From NCBI RefSeq assembly GCF_001646655.1, contig NZ_LPZN01000002.1:205960-269959 (forward strand): 64,000 nucleotides of DNA, read 5' to 3'. A model generated the notes under the pieces. The model was not told the DNA's origin, ran no database searches, and saw nothing but the letters and a program-made list of their open reading frames with translations. Positions within the stretch are counted from its first letter, which is position 1; each line of letters opens with the position of its first letter. A program made the position numbers and the translations under genes. Below, in pieces: positions 8,451 through 17,301 of this stretch. The DNA comes from Rhodococcus gordoniae. GTDB taxonomy: Bacteria > Actinomycetota > Actinomycetes > Mycobacteriales > Mycobacteriaceae.

Positions 8451-9482
8451 ATGAGTGAAACCACGAGTCAGAGCACCCGCATCGTTCTCGCCTCGCGTCC
8501 GGAGGGGGCACCCACCGCCGACAACTTTCGCTTCGAGACGGTGGATCTGCCCGAGGTCGACGACGGTCAGATCCTCCTGCGCGTCGTCTACCTGTCCCTC
8601 GACCCGTACATGCGCGGCCGCATGAGCACCGCGAAGTCGTATGCCGCGCACGTCGAACTCGGGGACGTGATGGTCGCCGGAACGGTGGGCCAGGTCGTCG
8701 AATCGCGGTACGACGGACTCGAGCCGGGCGACTACGTCCTCGCAGGTGCCGGCTGGCAGTCGCACGCCGTCCTCGACGGTTCCGCGGTACGCAAACTCGA
8801 TCCGCGGGCCGCACCGATATCCACTGCCGTGGGTGTGCTCGGAATGCCCGGTTTCACAGCCTATTCCGGACTTCTGAAGATCGGGCAGCCGAAGGAGGGC
8901 GAGACCGTCGTCGTCGCTGCCGCCACCGGGCCGGTGGGATCTGCCGTGGGGCAGATCGCGAAGCTGAAAGGGGCGCGCGCGGTCGGTATCGCAGGTGGGC
9001 AGGAGAAGTGCCGCGCGCTGATCGAGGAGTTCGGTTTCGACGCGGCGATCGACCACCGCGACCCGAACTTCGCCGACACGCTGGCCGAGGCGGTTCCCGA
9101 CGGCATCGACGTCTACTTCGAGAATGTGGGCGGACCGGTGCAGGAGGCGGTGTGGCCGTTGCTCAACACCTACGCGCGAATTCCGGTGTGCGGTCTGGTC
9201 GCGCAGTACAACGGTGCAGATCTGAACCGCAAGGACCGTCTTCCGGGACTGTTCAACTCGATTCTCACCAAGAGCCTCACGATCCGCGGGTTCATCCAGA
9301 GCGAATTCGTCAAGGAGATGTACGGCGATTTCCTGCGTGAGGTCTCGGCGTGGGTCCGAGACGGGAAGCTCGAGTACCGCGAGGACATCGTCGACGGACT
9401 CGAGAACGCCCCGGAGGCGTTCATCGGCATGCTCGAAGGGAAGAACTTCGGGAAGATGCTCGTGCGGGTCGCGCCGGAGTGA
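8451..9482 (+). CDS. NADP-dependent medium-chain dehydrogenase/reductase (CurA/prostaglandin-reductase type)
   Basis: A 343-residue zinc-free MDR enzyme that would reduce alpha,beta-unsaturated carbonyl compounds with NADPH. The N-terminal GroES-like domain has YLSLDPYMRGRM (about residues 45-56), diagnostic of the leukotriene-B4 12-hydroxydehydrogenase/CurA group. The nucleotide-binding domain holds AAATGPVGSAVGQIAKLKG (about residues 155-173), followed by FENVGG. There are no structural-zinc cysteines. The start is the ATG at 8451. The gene is monocistronic and faces pcaF across a strong hairpin. A detoxification role is usual for the family; the substrate is unknown. Confidence 0.9.
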   Translation: MSETTSQSTRIVLASRPEGAPTADNFRFETVDLPEVDDGQILLRVVYLSLDPYMRGRMSTAKSYAAHVELGDVMVAGTVGQVVESRYDGLEPGDYVLAGAGWQSHAVLDGSAVRKLDPRAAPISTAVGVLGMPGFTAYSGLLKIGQPKEGETVVVAAATGPVGSAVGQIAKLKGARAVGIAGGQEKCRALIEEFGFDAAIDHRDPNFADTLAEAVPDGIDVYFENVGGPVQEAVWPLLNTYARIPVCGLVAQYNGADLNRKDRLPGLFNSILTKSLTIRGFIQSEFVKEMYGDFLREVSAWVRDGKLEYREDIVDGLENAPEAFIGMLEGKNFGKMLVRVAPE

Positions 9483-9492
9483 CGGACACCGT

Positions 9493-9530
9493 ACGGTGCT
9501 CGCGACGGAGGATCGCGTCGCGAGCACCGT
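9493..9530. terminator. Bidirectional hairpin between convergent genes
   Basis: ACGGTGCTCGCGACG and CGTCGCGAGCACCGT form a perfect 15-bp stem with an 8-base loop. It lies between the reductase (ending 9482) and pcaF (ending 9574). There is no long T run on either side, as is common in high-GC actinobacteria. Confidence 0.8.
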
Positions 9531-9573
9531 GCGGGGAACGTCGGGCGCTACGGTCGAATACCGTCACTCGCCG

Positions 9574-10785
9574 TCAGGCGATGCGCTCGAATACAGCGGC
9601 GAGCCCCTGGCCACCGCCGATGCACATCGTCTCGAGTCCGTAGCGACCCTCACGGCGGTCGAGTTCGCGCAGCAGTGTGGCGAGGATGCGTCCGCCGGTC
9701 GCGCCCACCGGGTGTCCGAGCGAGATGCCGGAGCCGTTGGGATTCAGGCGCGGGTCGTCGGCCTCGATGCCCCACGAGCGGGTGACCGCCAAGGCCTGTG
9801 CGGCGAACGCCTCGTTGAGTTCGATGACGTCCATGTCGGCGAGCGTGAGTCCGAGCCGGCCGAGGGCTTTCTCGGTGGCGGGCACCGGGCCGATACCCAT
9901 GGTGCGCGGCGGCACACCGGCCACCGCCCAGCTCGCGAGGCGGGCCAGTGGACGCAGACCCAGCGCGGCGGCCTTCTCGGCGGTGGTGACGATCGCGAGA
10001 GCGGCACCGTCGTTCTGGCCGCTGGCGTTGCCCGCGGTGACGGTCGACTCGGGATCGACCTTGCCGCGGATCGGGCGCAGTTTGGCGAGGGACTCCATCG
10101 AGGTGTCGGCGCGGGGGTGTTCGTCGGTGTCGACGACCAGCGGATCGCCCTTGCGCTGCGGCACCGTGACGGGCACGATCTCCTGCGCGAACACGCCGTT
10201 CTTCTGCGCGGCGACGGCGCGCTGGTGCGACTGCACGGCAAGCGCGTCCTGGTCCTCACGACTGATGGAGAACTCGGCGCGCAGGTGCTCGGCGGTCTCG
10301 ATCATGCCGCCGGGCACCGGGAAGTCGCGGCCACCGGCGGTGACGCGAGCGCGGGCGAGGCGATCGGACAGTGCGACGGCTTCGCCCTTGACGCCCCAGC
10401 GCATGCCGGTCGCGTAGAACTCGGCCTGGCTCATGGACTCGGCGCCGCCGGCGAGGATCAGGTCGCTGCCGCCGGTGTGGACCTGCATGACGGCCTGCAG
10501 GACCGCCTGCAGACCCGAGCCGCAGCGGCGGTCGACCTGCAGGCCCGGAACGTCCACGCCGAGACCGGCGTTGAGGGCGGCGACGCGGCCGAGGGCCGGG
10601 GCTTCACCGTTCGGGGAGGCCTGGCCGAGGAGGACGTCGTCGATGTCGGAGCCGGTGATGCCGGTGCGGGTGACGAGTTCGCGGATGAGGGTGGCTGCAA
10701 GATCCTCGGGGGCGATGTCCTTCAGAACACCACCGAACCGGCCCACCGGGGTGCGCAGGGGTTCGCAGATCACTACGTCGGTCAT
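9574..10785 (-). CDS. pcaF: Beta-ketoadipyl-CoA thiolase
   Basis: A 403-residue thiolase that cleaves 3-oxoadipyl-CoA to succinyl-CoA and acetyl-CoA, the last step of the beta-ketoadipate pathway. The acyl-accepting cysteine is Cys88 in DRRCGSGLQA, the general base is His358 in GHPVGATGG and the second catalytic cysteine is Cys388 in CIGGGQG. It follows pcaR by 22 bases and is the last gene of a pcaBLRF operon, which is why I favour PcaF over a general acetyl-CoA acetyltransferase. Length and motifs are complete. Confidence 0.9.
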   Translation of the reverse strand: MTDVVICEPLRTPVGRFGGVLKDIAPEDLAATLIRELVTRTGITGSDIDDVLLGQASPNGEAPALGRVAALNAGLGVDVPGLQVDRRCGSGLQAVLQAVMQVHTGGSDLILAGGAESMSQAEFYATGMRWGVKGEAVALSDRLARARVTAGGRDFPVPGGMIETAEHLRAEFSISREDQDALAVQSHQRAVAAQKNGVFAQEIVPVTVPQRKGDPLVVDTDEHPRADTSMESLAKLRPIRGKVDPESTVTAGNASGQNDGAALAIVTTAEKAAALGLRPLARLASWAVAGVPPRTMGIGPVPATEKALGRLGLTLADMDVIELNEAFAAQALAVTRSWGIEADDPRLNPNGSGISLGHPVGATGGRILATLLRELDRREGRYGLETMCIGGGQGLAAVFERIA

Positions 10786-10807
10786 GATGTACCTCGATCG
10801 GGGTTGT

Positions 10808-11629
10808 TCACTGGTGGGTCTGGGTGCGGGCGAGATCCGTGGAGATCGCCTCGGCGGTGGCGAGCAGCGCCGGGACGAGTTCGCCGTGCACGATCTCCAT
10901 CCGGTAGCGGGCGGCGTGGGTCGACAGGTTCACCGACGCCACAACGGTTCCCGACGCGTCGCGGATCGGTGCGGCAAGTGATCGCAGGCCTTCTTCGAGT
11001 TCCTGGTCGACCACGCAGTATCCGTTGCGACGTACCGTGGCGATCTCGGCGCGCAGCTCCTCGGCGGTGGTGACGGTGTTGCCGGTGATGGGTGCGAGAT
11101 CGGCGCGGGCGAGATAGGCCTCGAACTCGTCGTCGGTCAGGCCGGCGAGCAGCACTCGTCCCATGGAGGTCGCGTAGGCGGGGAAGCGGGTGCCGAGCGT
11201 GATGGTGACGGTCATGATGCGGCTGACAGGGACTCGCGCGACGTAGACGACGTCGTCTCCGTCGAGCACCGACACCGAGGTCGATTCCTTGACCTTCTCG
11301 GCGAGCGATTCGAGATGCGGCCGCGCAACCTCCGGAAGCGTCAGCGCGGACAGATAGCTGTATCCGAGTTCGAGCACCCGTGGGGTGAGCCAGAACTGGG
11401 AACCGTCGGTGTGGACGTAGCCGAGTTCGATGAGCGTCAACAGGAATCGGCGGGCGGTGGCGCGGGTGAGGCCGGTCGCGCGGGCGACGTCCGAGAGCGA
11501 CTGCCGCTGGGTATGCGCACCGAAGGCTTTGATGACCGACAGGCCACGGGCCAGCGACTGCACGTAATCGGTTGACGCTCCCGGGTTCTCGCGAGCGACC
11601 TCGGGAGTGGTGACGTCGGGAGTGCTCAC
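10808..11629 (-). CDS. pcaR: IclR-family regulator of the beta-ketoadipate genes
   Basis: A 273-residue IclR-type transcription factor. A winged helix-turn-helix near residues 25-75 (SLSDVARATGLTRATARRFL) is followed by the IclR effector domain with SVSVLDGDDVVYVARV and the C-terminal SLAAPIRDASG. I choose the GTG at 11629, which overlaps the pcaL stop (GTGA). The longer open frame upstream is a shadow of pcaL. Its place inside the pca operon and its family match known PcaR regulators, which respond to beta-ketoadipate or protocatechuate. The likely target is the 14142-14286 divergent region. Confidence 0.9.
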   Translation of the reverse strand: MSTPDVTTPEVARENPGASTDYVQSLARGLSVIKAFGAHTQRQSLSDVARATGLTRATARRFLLTLIELGYVHTDGSQFWLTPRVLELGYSYLSALTLPEVARPHLESLAEKVKESTSVSVLDGDDVVYVARVPVSRIMTVTITLGTRFPAYATSMGRVLLAGLTDDEFEAYLARADLAPITGNTVTTAEELRAEIATVRRNGYCVVDQELEEGLRSLAAPIRDASGTVVASVNLSTHAARYRMEIVHGELVPALLATAEAISTDLARTQTHQ

Positions 11630-12795
11630 GACCCCGTGCCTCCCTCGGTGTCGGCGAGTGCCTGCTTGCCGAGCGCGAACGCGCGGTTGCTGTTGGGGAC
11701 TCCCGCGTAGACCGCGGTGTGCAGGAACACCTCGACGAGGTCGTCGGGATCGATCCCCGCGCGGAGGGCGGCGCGGATGTGCATGTCGAGTTCGTGCTCG
11801 TTGCCGACCGCGGTGAGGATCGCGAGGGTGAGCAGGCGGCGGGTGCGGTGGTCGAGGCCCGGACGTGCCCAGATGTCGCCCCATGCCGTGCGGGTGATGA
11901 AATCCTGGAAGGGCCGGGTGAATTCGGTGGTCGACTCGATGGACCGGTCGACGTGGGCGTCACCGAGGACGGAACGGCGCACCCGCAGTCCCTCCTCGAA
12001 CACCGCGGTGCGGTGCGCGGCGGATGGAGTGGCGCACGAGATGTGTTCGCGGATGAGCTTTGTGATCCGTCCCGCCTGCTCCACGTTGGCGAGGTGCGCG
12101 CCGGGGGAGACGACGTGGAAGGCGGAGTCGGCGATTCCGTCGGCCAGCTGTTGCATCGTCGACGGCGGGGTGGCGGGATCCTGCTCGCCGGCGATCACCA
12201 GGGTGGGCGCGACGATCCGCGCGAGGTCGGGACGGCCGTCCCAGGTCGCCAGCGCCTCGCAGCATGCGGCGTAGCCCTCGTCGGTGGTGCCCTTCACCAT
12301 CTCGACGTGGCGGGTGACCAGATCCGGATCGTGCTCGGCCAGTTCGGGAGTGAACCATCGCGAGACGATGGAGTCGGCGATCGAGGCAAGGCCGTCGTTG
12401 CGGACGGACGCGGCCCGGTCGTACCAGGGCTGGGCGGGCTGGAAGGCCGGCGAGGTGCACAGCAGCGTCAGTGTGCGCACGCGTTCGGGGTGATGCGCGG
12501 CGAGCCACTGTCCGACGGCACCGCCGAGCGACAGGCCGACGTAGTGCACGGCGTCGAGTCCGAGCGAGTCGAGCAGGGCGACGACGTCGCCGGCGAGCTC
12601 CTCGATCGTGTAGGGGCCGGACGGCGCGGGGGAGGGGCCGTGTCCGCGATGGTCGGCCGCGACGACGTTCCAGTCGGGCGACAGGGAGTGGATCTGCGGT
12701 GCCCACATCGACAGGTCCGAACCCAGCGAACCGAGGAACAGGACGGTCGGCTTCGTGGGGTCGCCGTACTGTTCGTAGTTGAGCATGACGGTCAT
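11626..12795 (-). CDS. pcaL: Fused beta-ketoadipate enol-lactone hydrolase / 4-carboxymuconolactone decarboxylase
   Basis: A 389-residue two-domain fusion, as is typical for actinobacteria. Residues 1 to about 260 are an alpha/beta hydrolase with nucleophile Ser89 in GLSLGG and a terminal His in SPGAHLANVE; this opens the enol-lactone. Residues about 265-389 are a carboxymuconolactone decarboxylase domain (VFEEGLRVRRSVLGDAHV, then HIRAALRAGIDPDDLVEVFL). The start is the ATG at 12795 with AGGAGG just upstream, overlapping the pcaB stop (ATGA). It catalyses two consecutive steps between PcaB and PcaIJ. Both domains look complete. Confidence 0.94.
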   Translation of the reverse strand: MTVMLNYEQYGDPTKPTVLFLGSLGSDLSMWAPQIHSLSPDWNVVAADHRGHGPSPAPSGPYTIEELAGDVVALLDSLGLDAVHYVGLSLGGAVGQWLAAHHPERVRTLTLLCTSPAFQPAQPWYDRAASVRNDGLASIADSIVSRWFTPELAEHDPDLVTRHVEMVKGTTDEGYAACCEALATWDGRPDLARIVAPTLVIAGEQDPATPPSTMQQLADGIADSAFHVVSPGAHLANVEQAGRITKLIREHISCATPSAAHRTAVFEEGLRVRRSVLGDAHVDRSIESTTEFTRPFQDFITRTAWGDIWARPGLDHRTRRLLTLAILTAVGNEHELDMHIRAALRAGIDPDDLVEVFLHTAVYAGVPNSNRAFALGKQALADTEGGTGS

Positions 12796-14141
12796 CGGGT
12801 ACCTCCTGTGGTTCGGTTCGTGGTGTCGTGGCGGGTGAGAACGCGATCGACGATGTCGGCGGCATGACCGAGATAGCGTGTGGGGTCGAGAAGTTCGCGC
12901 ACGTTCTGCGGATCGAGATGTGTTGTGACGACGGGGTCCTCGTCGAGCCGCCTGCCGGCGACCGCCGCATCGGTGACGATCGAGCGTGCGTCGTCGGTGT
13001 GTTCGGCGAGTGCGGCAGTGACCTTCTCGGCGAGGATCGCTCCGCCGGTGAGCGCGAGATTGCGGTCGAGCGCGTCGGTGTGGACGTGCAGCCCGTTCAG
13101 GCTCACCGAGAGTTGGTGCGCGGCACCGCCGGTGAGGCGCAGGATGTCGCCGAGCGTCTCCCATTCGGCGTGCCAGGCGCCGGCGGCGCGCTGGAACTCG
13201 TGGTCGGTCGACGACAGGATCGTCGAGACGAGACCGGGTACGCGCCGGGCGGCGGCACGCGCGGTGACGGCCGCGACGGGATTGCGCTTGTGCGGCATGG
13301 CCGACGACCCGCCGGGCGCATCCTCGCTCACCTCGCCGAACTCGGTGCTCGCCATGAGCACGACATCGGTGGCGGGCTTCGCGACCGTACCCGCGGCGAC
13401 GCCGAGTGCGCCCGCAAGGGTGGTGATCGGAGTACGTGCGGTGTGCCACGGGGCGACGGGACGTGCGAGTCCGAGCAGGTCGGCGACGGTGTCGGCGAAC
13501 GCGAAGCCGTCGGGATGGACGGCGGCGAGCGTGCCTGCGGCCCCGCCGTACTGCGCGGGCAGGACGGACAGGGCGCGGCCGAGTTCGGTGACGGCGTCGT
13601 CCAGGGACAGGAGCCAGCCGGCCGCGAGAGCACCGAAGGTGGTGGGCAGCGCCTGCTGGCCGAGGGTGCGCGCGACCATCGGCGTCTCACGGTGCGTGGC
13701 GGCCAGACGGGCTGCGCCGTCGGCCGCGGAGCGCAGATTCGCCACGACGATGGCGCCCGCGCGGTGGGCGAGCAGCATCAGCGCGGTGTCGAGGACGTCC
13801 TGGCTGGTCGCGCCGACGTGCACGGCCCGCGCGGGAGCATCGGCTCGCTCCCGCAGCAACGAAACCAGGGGGATGACGGCATTGCCGCCCGCCGCGGATC
13901 GTCGTCCGAGGTCGGCGGGATCGAGATCACCGGCGAGCGACGCGGCCGCTGTCGCGACGGCGTCGGCGTCGGCGTCCTCGATGCGGCCGAGTGCAGCTGC
14001 CGCACGGGTCAGCGCGACCTCCACGTCGAGTAGGGCGCCGATCCACGCGCGGTCCGACAGGGCGGCACCGAGTTCGTCCGCGCCGAAGACGGGGTCGAAC
14101 AGCGGGCCCCGGTAGCCGGCGCCGGGGGATGAGGAAGACAC
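12792..14141 (-). CDS. pcaB: 3-carboxy-cis,cis-muconate cycloisomerase
   Basis: A 449-residue member of the fumarase/aspartase superfamily that lactonises 3-carboxymuconate in the protocatechuate branch. The family signature GGSSAMPHKRNP is at residues 277-288, and the catalytic-loop region VGATSQDVLDTAL is near residue 109. The start appears to be the GTG at 14141, with GGAGG three bases upstream, a rather tight spacing. It is the first gene of the leftward pcaBLRF operon. The protocatechuate dioxygenase genes pcaHG, which usually precede pcaB in Rhodococcus, are not here. Confidence 0.92.
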   Translation of the reverse strand: MSSSSPGAGYRGPLFDPVFGADELGAALSDRAWIGALLDVEVALTRAAAALGRIEDADADAVATAAASLAGDLDPADLGRRSAAGGNAVIPLVSLLRERADAPARAVHVGATSQDVLDTALMLLAHRAGAIVVANLRSAADGAARLAATHRETPMVARTLGQQALPTTFGALAAGWLLSLDDAVTELGRALSVLPAQYGGAAGTLAAVHPDGFAFADTVADLLGLARPVAPWHTARTPITTLAGALGVAAGTVAKPATDVVLMASTEFGEVSEDAPGGSSAMPHKRNPVAAVTARAAARRVPGLVSTILSSTDHEFQRAAGAWHAEWETLGDILRLTGGAAHQLSVSLNGLHVHTDALDRNLALTGGAILAEKVTAALAEHTDDARSIVTDAAVAGRRLDEDPVVTTHLDPQNVRELLDPTRYLGHAADIVDRVLTRHDTTNRTTGGTR

Positions 14142-14185
14142 GGACCTCCGATCCGAAATGTTCGCGATGTGGACGGATGGACGCT

Positions 14186-14247
14186 ATGCGAACAGGTTAG
14201 TGCCGCCGTTGTGCACCCGCAACGATCCTACGCGTATGTGTTCGCAT
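14186..14247. promoter_or_regulatory. Inverted repeat in the pcaB-pcaI divergent promoter, candidate PcaR operator
   Basis: ATGCGAACA (14186-14194) and its exact reverse complement TGTTCGCAT (14239-14247) lie 53 bases apart centre to centre, about five helical turns. They sit in the 145-base region between the two divergent pca operons. The arms could be two half-operators joined by DNA looping. The link to PcaR is inference from position. Confidence 0.5.
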
Positions 14248-14286
14248 TGCGGACGGTAGTTCACATGACGTACACATGAGGGTATC

Positions 14287-15042
14287 GTGGCACACATGGA
14301 CAAAGTCGTTGCCTCCGCCGCCGAGGCCGTAGCCGACATCCCCGACGGCGTCACGATCGCTGTCGGAGGGTTCGGCCTGGTCGGCATCCCCGAGATACTC
14401 ATCGATGCAGTGCTCGAACAGGGCGCCACCGACCTCGAGACCGTCAGCAACAACTGCGGTACCGACGGCTTCGGGCTCGGTCTGCTGCTCGAGAAGGGGC
14501 GCATCCGCCGCACCATCTCGTCGTACGTCGGCTCCAACAAGGAGTTCGCGCGCCAGTACCTCGCCGGCGAACTCGAAGTCGAGCTCACCCCGCAGGGCAC
14601 GCTCGCCGAACGCCTGCGCGCCGGTGGCGCGGGCATCCCCGCCTTCTTCACGCCCGCCGGGGTCGGCACGGCCGTCGAGGAAGGCGGACTGCCGCTGCGC
14701 TACGACGGGCACGGCGGTATCGCCCTCGCGTCGAAGCCGAAGGAGACCCGCGAGTTCGACGGCGAGACCTACGTGCTCGAACGCGGCATCGTCGCCGACT
14801 ACGCGCTCGTGCACGCCTGGAAGGGCGACCGCCACGGCAACCTCGTCTACCGCGCGAGCGCCCGCAACTTCAACCCGCCGGCCGCCGCCTCGGGCCGCAT
14901 CACGATCGCGCAGGTCGAGCACCTCGTCGAACCCGGCGAACTCGACCCCAACGAAATCCACACGCCCGGCATCCACGTGCAGCGTGTCGTACACGTCGGC
15001 CCCGTCGAGGTCGGCATCGAGAACCGGACGGTGCGCTCATGA
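14287..15042 (+). CDS. pcaI: 3-oxoadipate CoA-transferase subunit A
   Basis: A 251-residue alpha subunit of the family I CoA-transferase that moves CoA from succinyl-CoA to beta-ketoadipate. The family hallmark [10 protein letters not shown] is near residues 28-37, and [12 protein letters not shown] follows. The start may be the GTG at 14287 (with GAGGG four bases upstream) or the ATG at 14296; the second gives the more usual N-terminus [12 protein letters not shown]. It overlaps pcaJ by four bases and is transcribed away from pcaB. A scot-type enzyme for other 3-oxoacids is the alternative, but the pca context is clear. Confidence 0.92.
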   Translation: MAHMDKVVASAAEAVADIPDGVTIAVGGFGLVGIPEILIDAVLEQGATDLETVSNNCGTDGFGLGLLLEKGRIRRTISSYVGSNKEFARQYLAGELEVELTPQGTLAERLRAGGAGIPAFFTPAGVGTAVEEGGLPLRYDGHGGIALASKPKETREFDGETYVLERGIVADYALVHAWKGDRHGNLVYRASARNFNPPAAASGRITIAQVEHLVEPGELDPNEIHTPGIHVQRVVHVGPVEVGIENRTVRS

Positions 15043-15686
15043 CACAGGCAACGAAGAAGGGGCTGACCCGCGAGGAGATGGCGGCACGCGTCGCCGAGGA
15101 ACTCGAGGACGGCCAGTACGTCAACCTCGGAATCGGCATGCCCACCCTGGTGCCGAACTACCTCGAGCCCGGCGTCGAGGTCATCCTGCACTCGGAGAAC
15201 GGTGTACTCGGCGTCGGCCCGTACCCGACCGAGGACGAACTCGATCCCGAGCTCATCAATGCCGGTAAAGAGACGATCACCGCGATCCCCGGTGCGTCGT
15301 ACTTCGACTCGGCACAGTCGTTCGGCATGATCCGTGGCGGCCGGATCGACGTCGCGGTCCTGGGCGCGATGCAGGTCTCCGCCAAGGGCGACATCGCCAA
15401 CTGGATGGTGCCCGGCGCGATGGTCAAGGGCATGGGCGGCGCGATGGACCTCGTCCACGGCGCCGAGCGCGTCATCGTGATGATGGATCACGTCACCAAG
15501 AAGGGCGACCCGAAGATCCTCGAGGAGTGCGTTCTGCCGCTCACCGGTCGTGGGTGCGTGCAGCGCATCATCACCGACCTCGCGGTCATCGACGTCACCG
15601 AGGAGGGACTGAAGCTCGTCGAGACGGCGCCCGGTGTGAGCACCGACGACGTCGTCGCTGCGACCGCGGCGAAGCTCATCGTCTGA
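15039..15686 (+). CDS. pcaJ: 3-oxoadipate CoA-transferase subunit B
   Basis: A 215-residue beta subunit carrying the catalytic glutamate that forms the enzyme-CoA thioester. It is Glu53 in [11 protein letters not shown], the classic S-E-N-G motif. The N-terminal [15 protein letters not shown] and the later [15 protein letters not shown] are also conserved. The ATG at 15039 overlaps the pcaI stop (ATGA). Together with pcaI it makes the heteromeric transferase feeding PcaF. Confidence 0.94.
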   Translation: MTQATKKGLTREEMAARVAEELEDGQYVNLGIGMPTLVPNYLEPGVEVILHSENGVLGVGPYPTEDELDPELINAGKETITAIPGASYFDSAQSFGMIRGGRIDVAVLGAMQVSAKGDIANWMVPGAMVKGMGGAMDLVHGAERVIVMMDHVTKKGDPKILEECVLPLTGRGCVQRIITDLAVIDVTEEGLKLVETAPGVSTDDVVAATAAKLIV

Positions 15687-15715
15687 TCGGACATCGTCCG
15701 ACCGGACAACGACGG

Positions 15716-15752
15716 CGGGGCCGGGCGCGAGGAGATCGTGCGACCGGCCCCG
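15716..15752. terminator. Hairpin between pcaJ and the AI-2E transporter gene
   Basis: CGGGGCCGG (15716-15724) and CCGGCCCCG (15744-15752) form a strong stem with a 19-base loop between two convergent genes, so it may serve both. Confidence 0.65.
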
Positions 15753-15761
15753 TCTCGCTTC

Positions 15762-16892
15762 TCAGTCGTAGTCGTCACTGTCGGCCGTGAGGTCGGGGCT
15801 GTCCGGGTCCGGCTCCTCCCCGCCCACCTCCGGGATCAATTCGTAGCGGTGCCCGAAGGACTCGACGAGCGCCTGCAGGATCGCGACCACCGGCACGGAC
15901 ACCAGAGCGCCCACCGGGCCGAACAGGGTGGCACCGACGATCACCGAACCGAATGCCACCGCCGGGTGGATCGATACGGTGCGGGCCGTGATGCGTGGGT
16001 GCAGCACGTAGTTCTCGACCTGCTGGTAGATCGTGCCGAAGGCGATCACCCACACGCCGTCGAGCGGTTGCTGCACCGCGGCGATGAGCGCGGGGAGACC
16101 GATTGCGAGATAGGTACCGATGGTCGGGATGAACTGCGAGACCACCCCGGTCCAGATCGCGAGCGGAAGCCAGTACGGAACGCCGATGATCAGGAAGAAG
16201 ATTCCCGTGAAGATCGACGAGGCGGCGGCGAGGATCAGCCGGGAGACGACGTAACCGCCGGCCTTCTCCACCGAGGTCTCCCACACGTTCGCGATCAACT
16301 GCTGTTGCCGGGCGGGGAACCAGCTCGCGATCGTCCGCCGCATCTGCGGCCCCTCCGCAGACATGTAGAAGACGAACAACAGCAGCGTCAGGATCTGGAA
16401 CAGGGCACCGACCAGGGTGCTGAGGACGCCGAGCACACCGGGCGTGAACCGTTGCGCCAGATCACGGAGCGTGTCGGGCGTGATCTTGAGCAGCTCGTCC
16501 CCGGTCTTGAAATTCGTGTCGAAAGTGCGGTTCGCCCAATCGGTGAGGCGTGTGAGCGCATCCGGAAGTGTGGTGAGCAACTGGGCGATCTGGTCGAACA
16601 GGAGCGTGCCGAACACCGCGAAGAACCCGATGGTGAGTGCGATCAGGGAGAACAACACCAGGCCGGTGCCGGCACCGCGACGCATCCCGAACCGTTCGAG
16701 CCGATCGACGATCGGTTCGATGGTGATGCTGAACAACCATGCCAGGAACAACAGGCCGAGGAAGCCTTTCAGATTGTGGAACAGCCAGCCCGACATCTGA
16801 TAGAAGGCGACGGCCAGCAGCACACCGACGATCGTGGGCCGGAGCCAACGGGGAGTCCGTGGTCGATCGGCGACGGTCGCGCGCTTGGCCAT
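15762..16892 (-). CDS. AI-2E family transporter (PerM/YdiK-type membrane protein)
   Basis: A 376-residue polytopic membrane protein. Hydrophobic segments include IVGVLLAVAFYQMSGWLF, LKGFLGLLFLAWLFSITI, GLVLFSLIALTIGFFAVFG, LVGALFQILTLLLFVFYM and several near the C-terminus with PTIGTYLAIGLPALIA. The acidic tail (about residues 355-376) is cytosolic. The family exports diverse small molecules or sodium/lithium ions and is not restricted to autoinducer-2. I use the ATG at 16892, preceded by GGGAGGGTGGG. The open frame extends much further upstream, but that part is the tRNA region read in a coding frame. Substrate unknown. Confidence 0.88.
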   Translation of the reverse strand: MAKRATVADRPRTPRWLRPTIVGVLLAVAFYQMSGWLFHNLKGFLGLLFLAWLFSITIEPIVDRLERFGMRRGAGTGLVLFSLIALTIGFFAVFGTLLFDQIAQLLTTLPDALTRLTDWANRTFDTNFKTGDELLKITPDTLRDLAQRFTPGVLGVLSTLVGALFQILTLLLFVFYMSAEGPQMRRTIASWFPARQQQLIANVWETSVEKAGGYVVSRLILAAASSIFTGIFFLIIGVPYWLPLAIWTGVVSQFIPTIGTYLAIGLPALIAAVQQPLDGVWVIAFGTIYQQVENYVLHPRITARTVSIHPAVAFGSVIVGATLFGPVGALVSVPVVAILQALVESFGHRYELIPEVGGEEPDPDSPDLTADSDDYD

Positions 16893-16980
16893 CCCACCCT
16901 CCCGCTCTGCAGAGACTCTGCCGCGAAATCTACTCGGTGAGCGCGGCCGGGGGGAGCCGTACCGAGACCGAGGAGCATCC

Positions 16981-17020
16981 ACAAAAGAACCGGCCCGGAC
17001 TCGTGTGAGTCCGGGCCGGT
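16981..17020 (-). terminator. Rho-independent terminator behind the initiator tRNA gene
   Basis: A perfect 14-bp stem (16989-17002 with 17007-17020, core GGCCCGGACTC) with a 4-base loop. On the minus strand it is followed by a T-rich stretch (TTCTTTTGT), four bases beyond the tRNA 3' end. Confidence 0.9.
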
Positions 17021-17023
17021 CGG

Positions 17024-17100
17024 TGGTAGCGGGGACAGGATTCGAACCTGCGACCTCTGGGTTATGAGCCCAGCGAGCTACCGAGCTGCTCCACCCCGCG
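17024..17100 (-). tRNA. Initiator tRNA-fMet (CAT anticodon)
   Basis: The minus-strand 77-mer folds as a tRNA with anticodon CAT inside GGGCTCATAACCC. Three features mark it as the initiator. Position 1 is C and position 72 is T, so the first acceptor pair is not Watson-Crick. The anticodon stem ends in three G:C pairs (GGG/CCC). The D-arm GTGGAGCAGCTCGG matches bacterial fMet tRNAs. The 3' CCA is encoded (17024-17026). The T arm reads GGTTCGAATCC. Confidence 0.95.
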
Positions 17101-17201
17101 TTGCATGTCCAACCATACACGACTTCCGAGGGCGCGTTGACCACCCCTCGTCCGTAGAACGTCCCCGTGCTTGCCGATCTCGATCAGCGGGACCTGCAGA
17201 G

Positions 17202-17264
17202 TGTGACGCGTCACAGACTCATAGGTTCGGTCGGTAATCGGGCAGCCGTGGTACGGCTGCCCGA
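17202..17264. promoter_or_regulatory. Two dyads upstream of the ABC importer operon
   Basis: TGTGACGCGTCACA (17202-17215) is a perfect 14-bp palindrome. A second perfect inverted repeat, TCGGGCAGCCGT (17238-17249) and ACGGCTGCCCGA (17253-17264), has a 3-base spacer. Both lie in the 200 bases before the first binding-protein gene. They are candidate operator sites; the second could also form an mRNA hairpin. TGTGA-N4-TCACA resembles, but is two bases shorter than, a CRP/GlxR site. Confidence 0.45.
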
Positions 17265-17301
17265 AACCGGTCTGTACGAACATTTTCGAGAGAGGGGCGG
17301 C

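Noticed and set aside
16893..17144. N-terminal extension of the AI-2E transporter frame
   Set aside because: The extension is the initiator tRNA and its terminator read as protein; the ATG at 16892 has its own ribosome binding site.
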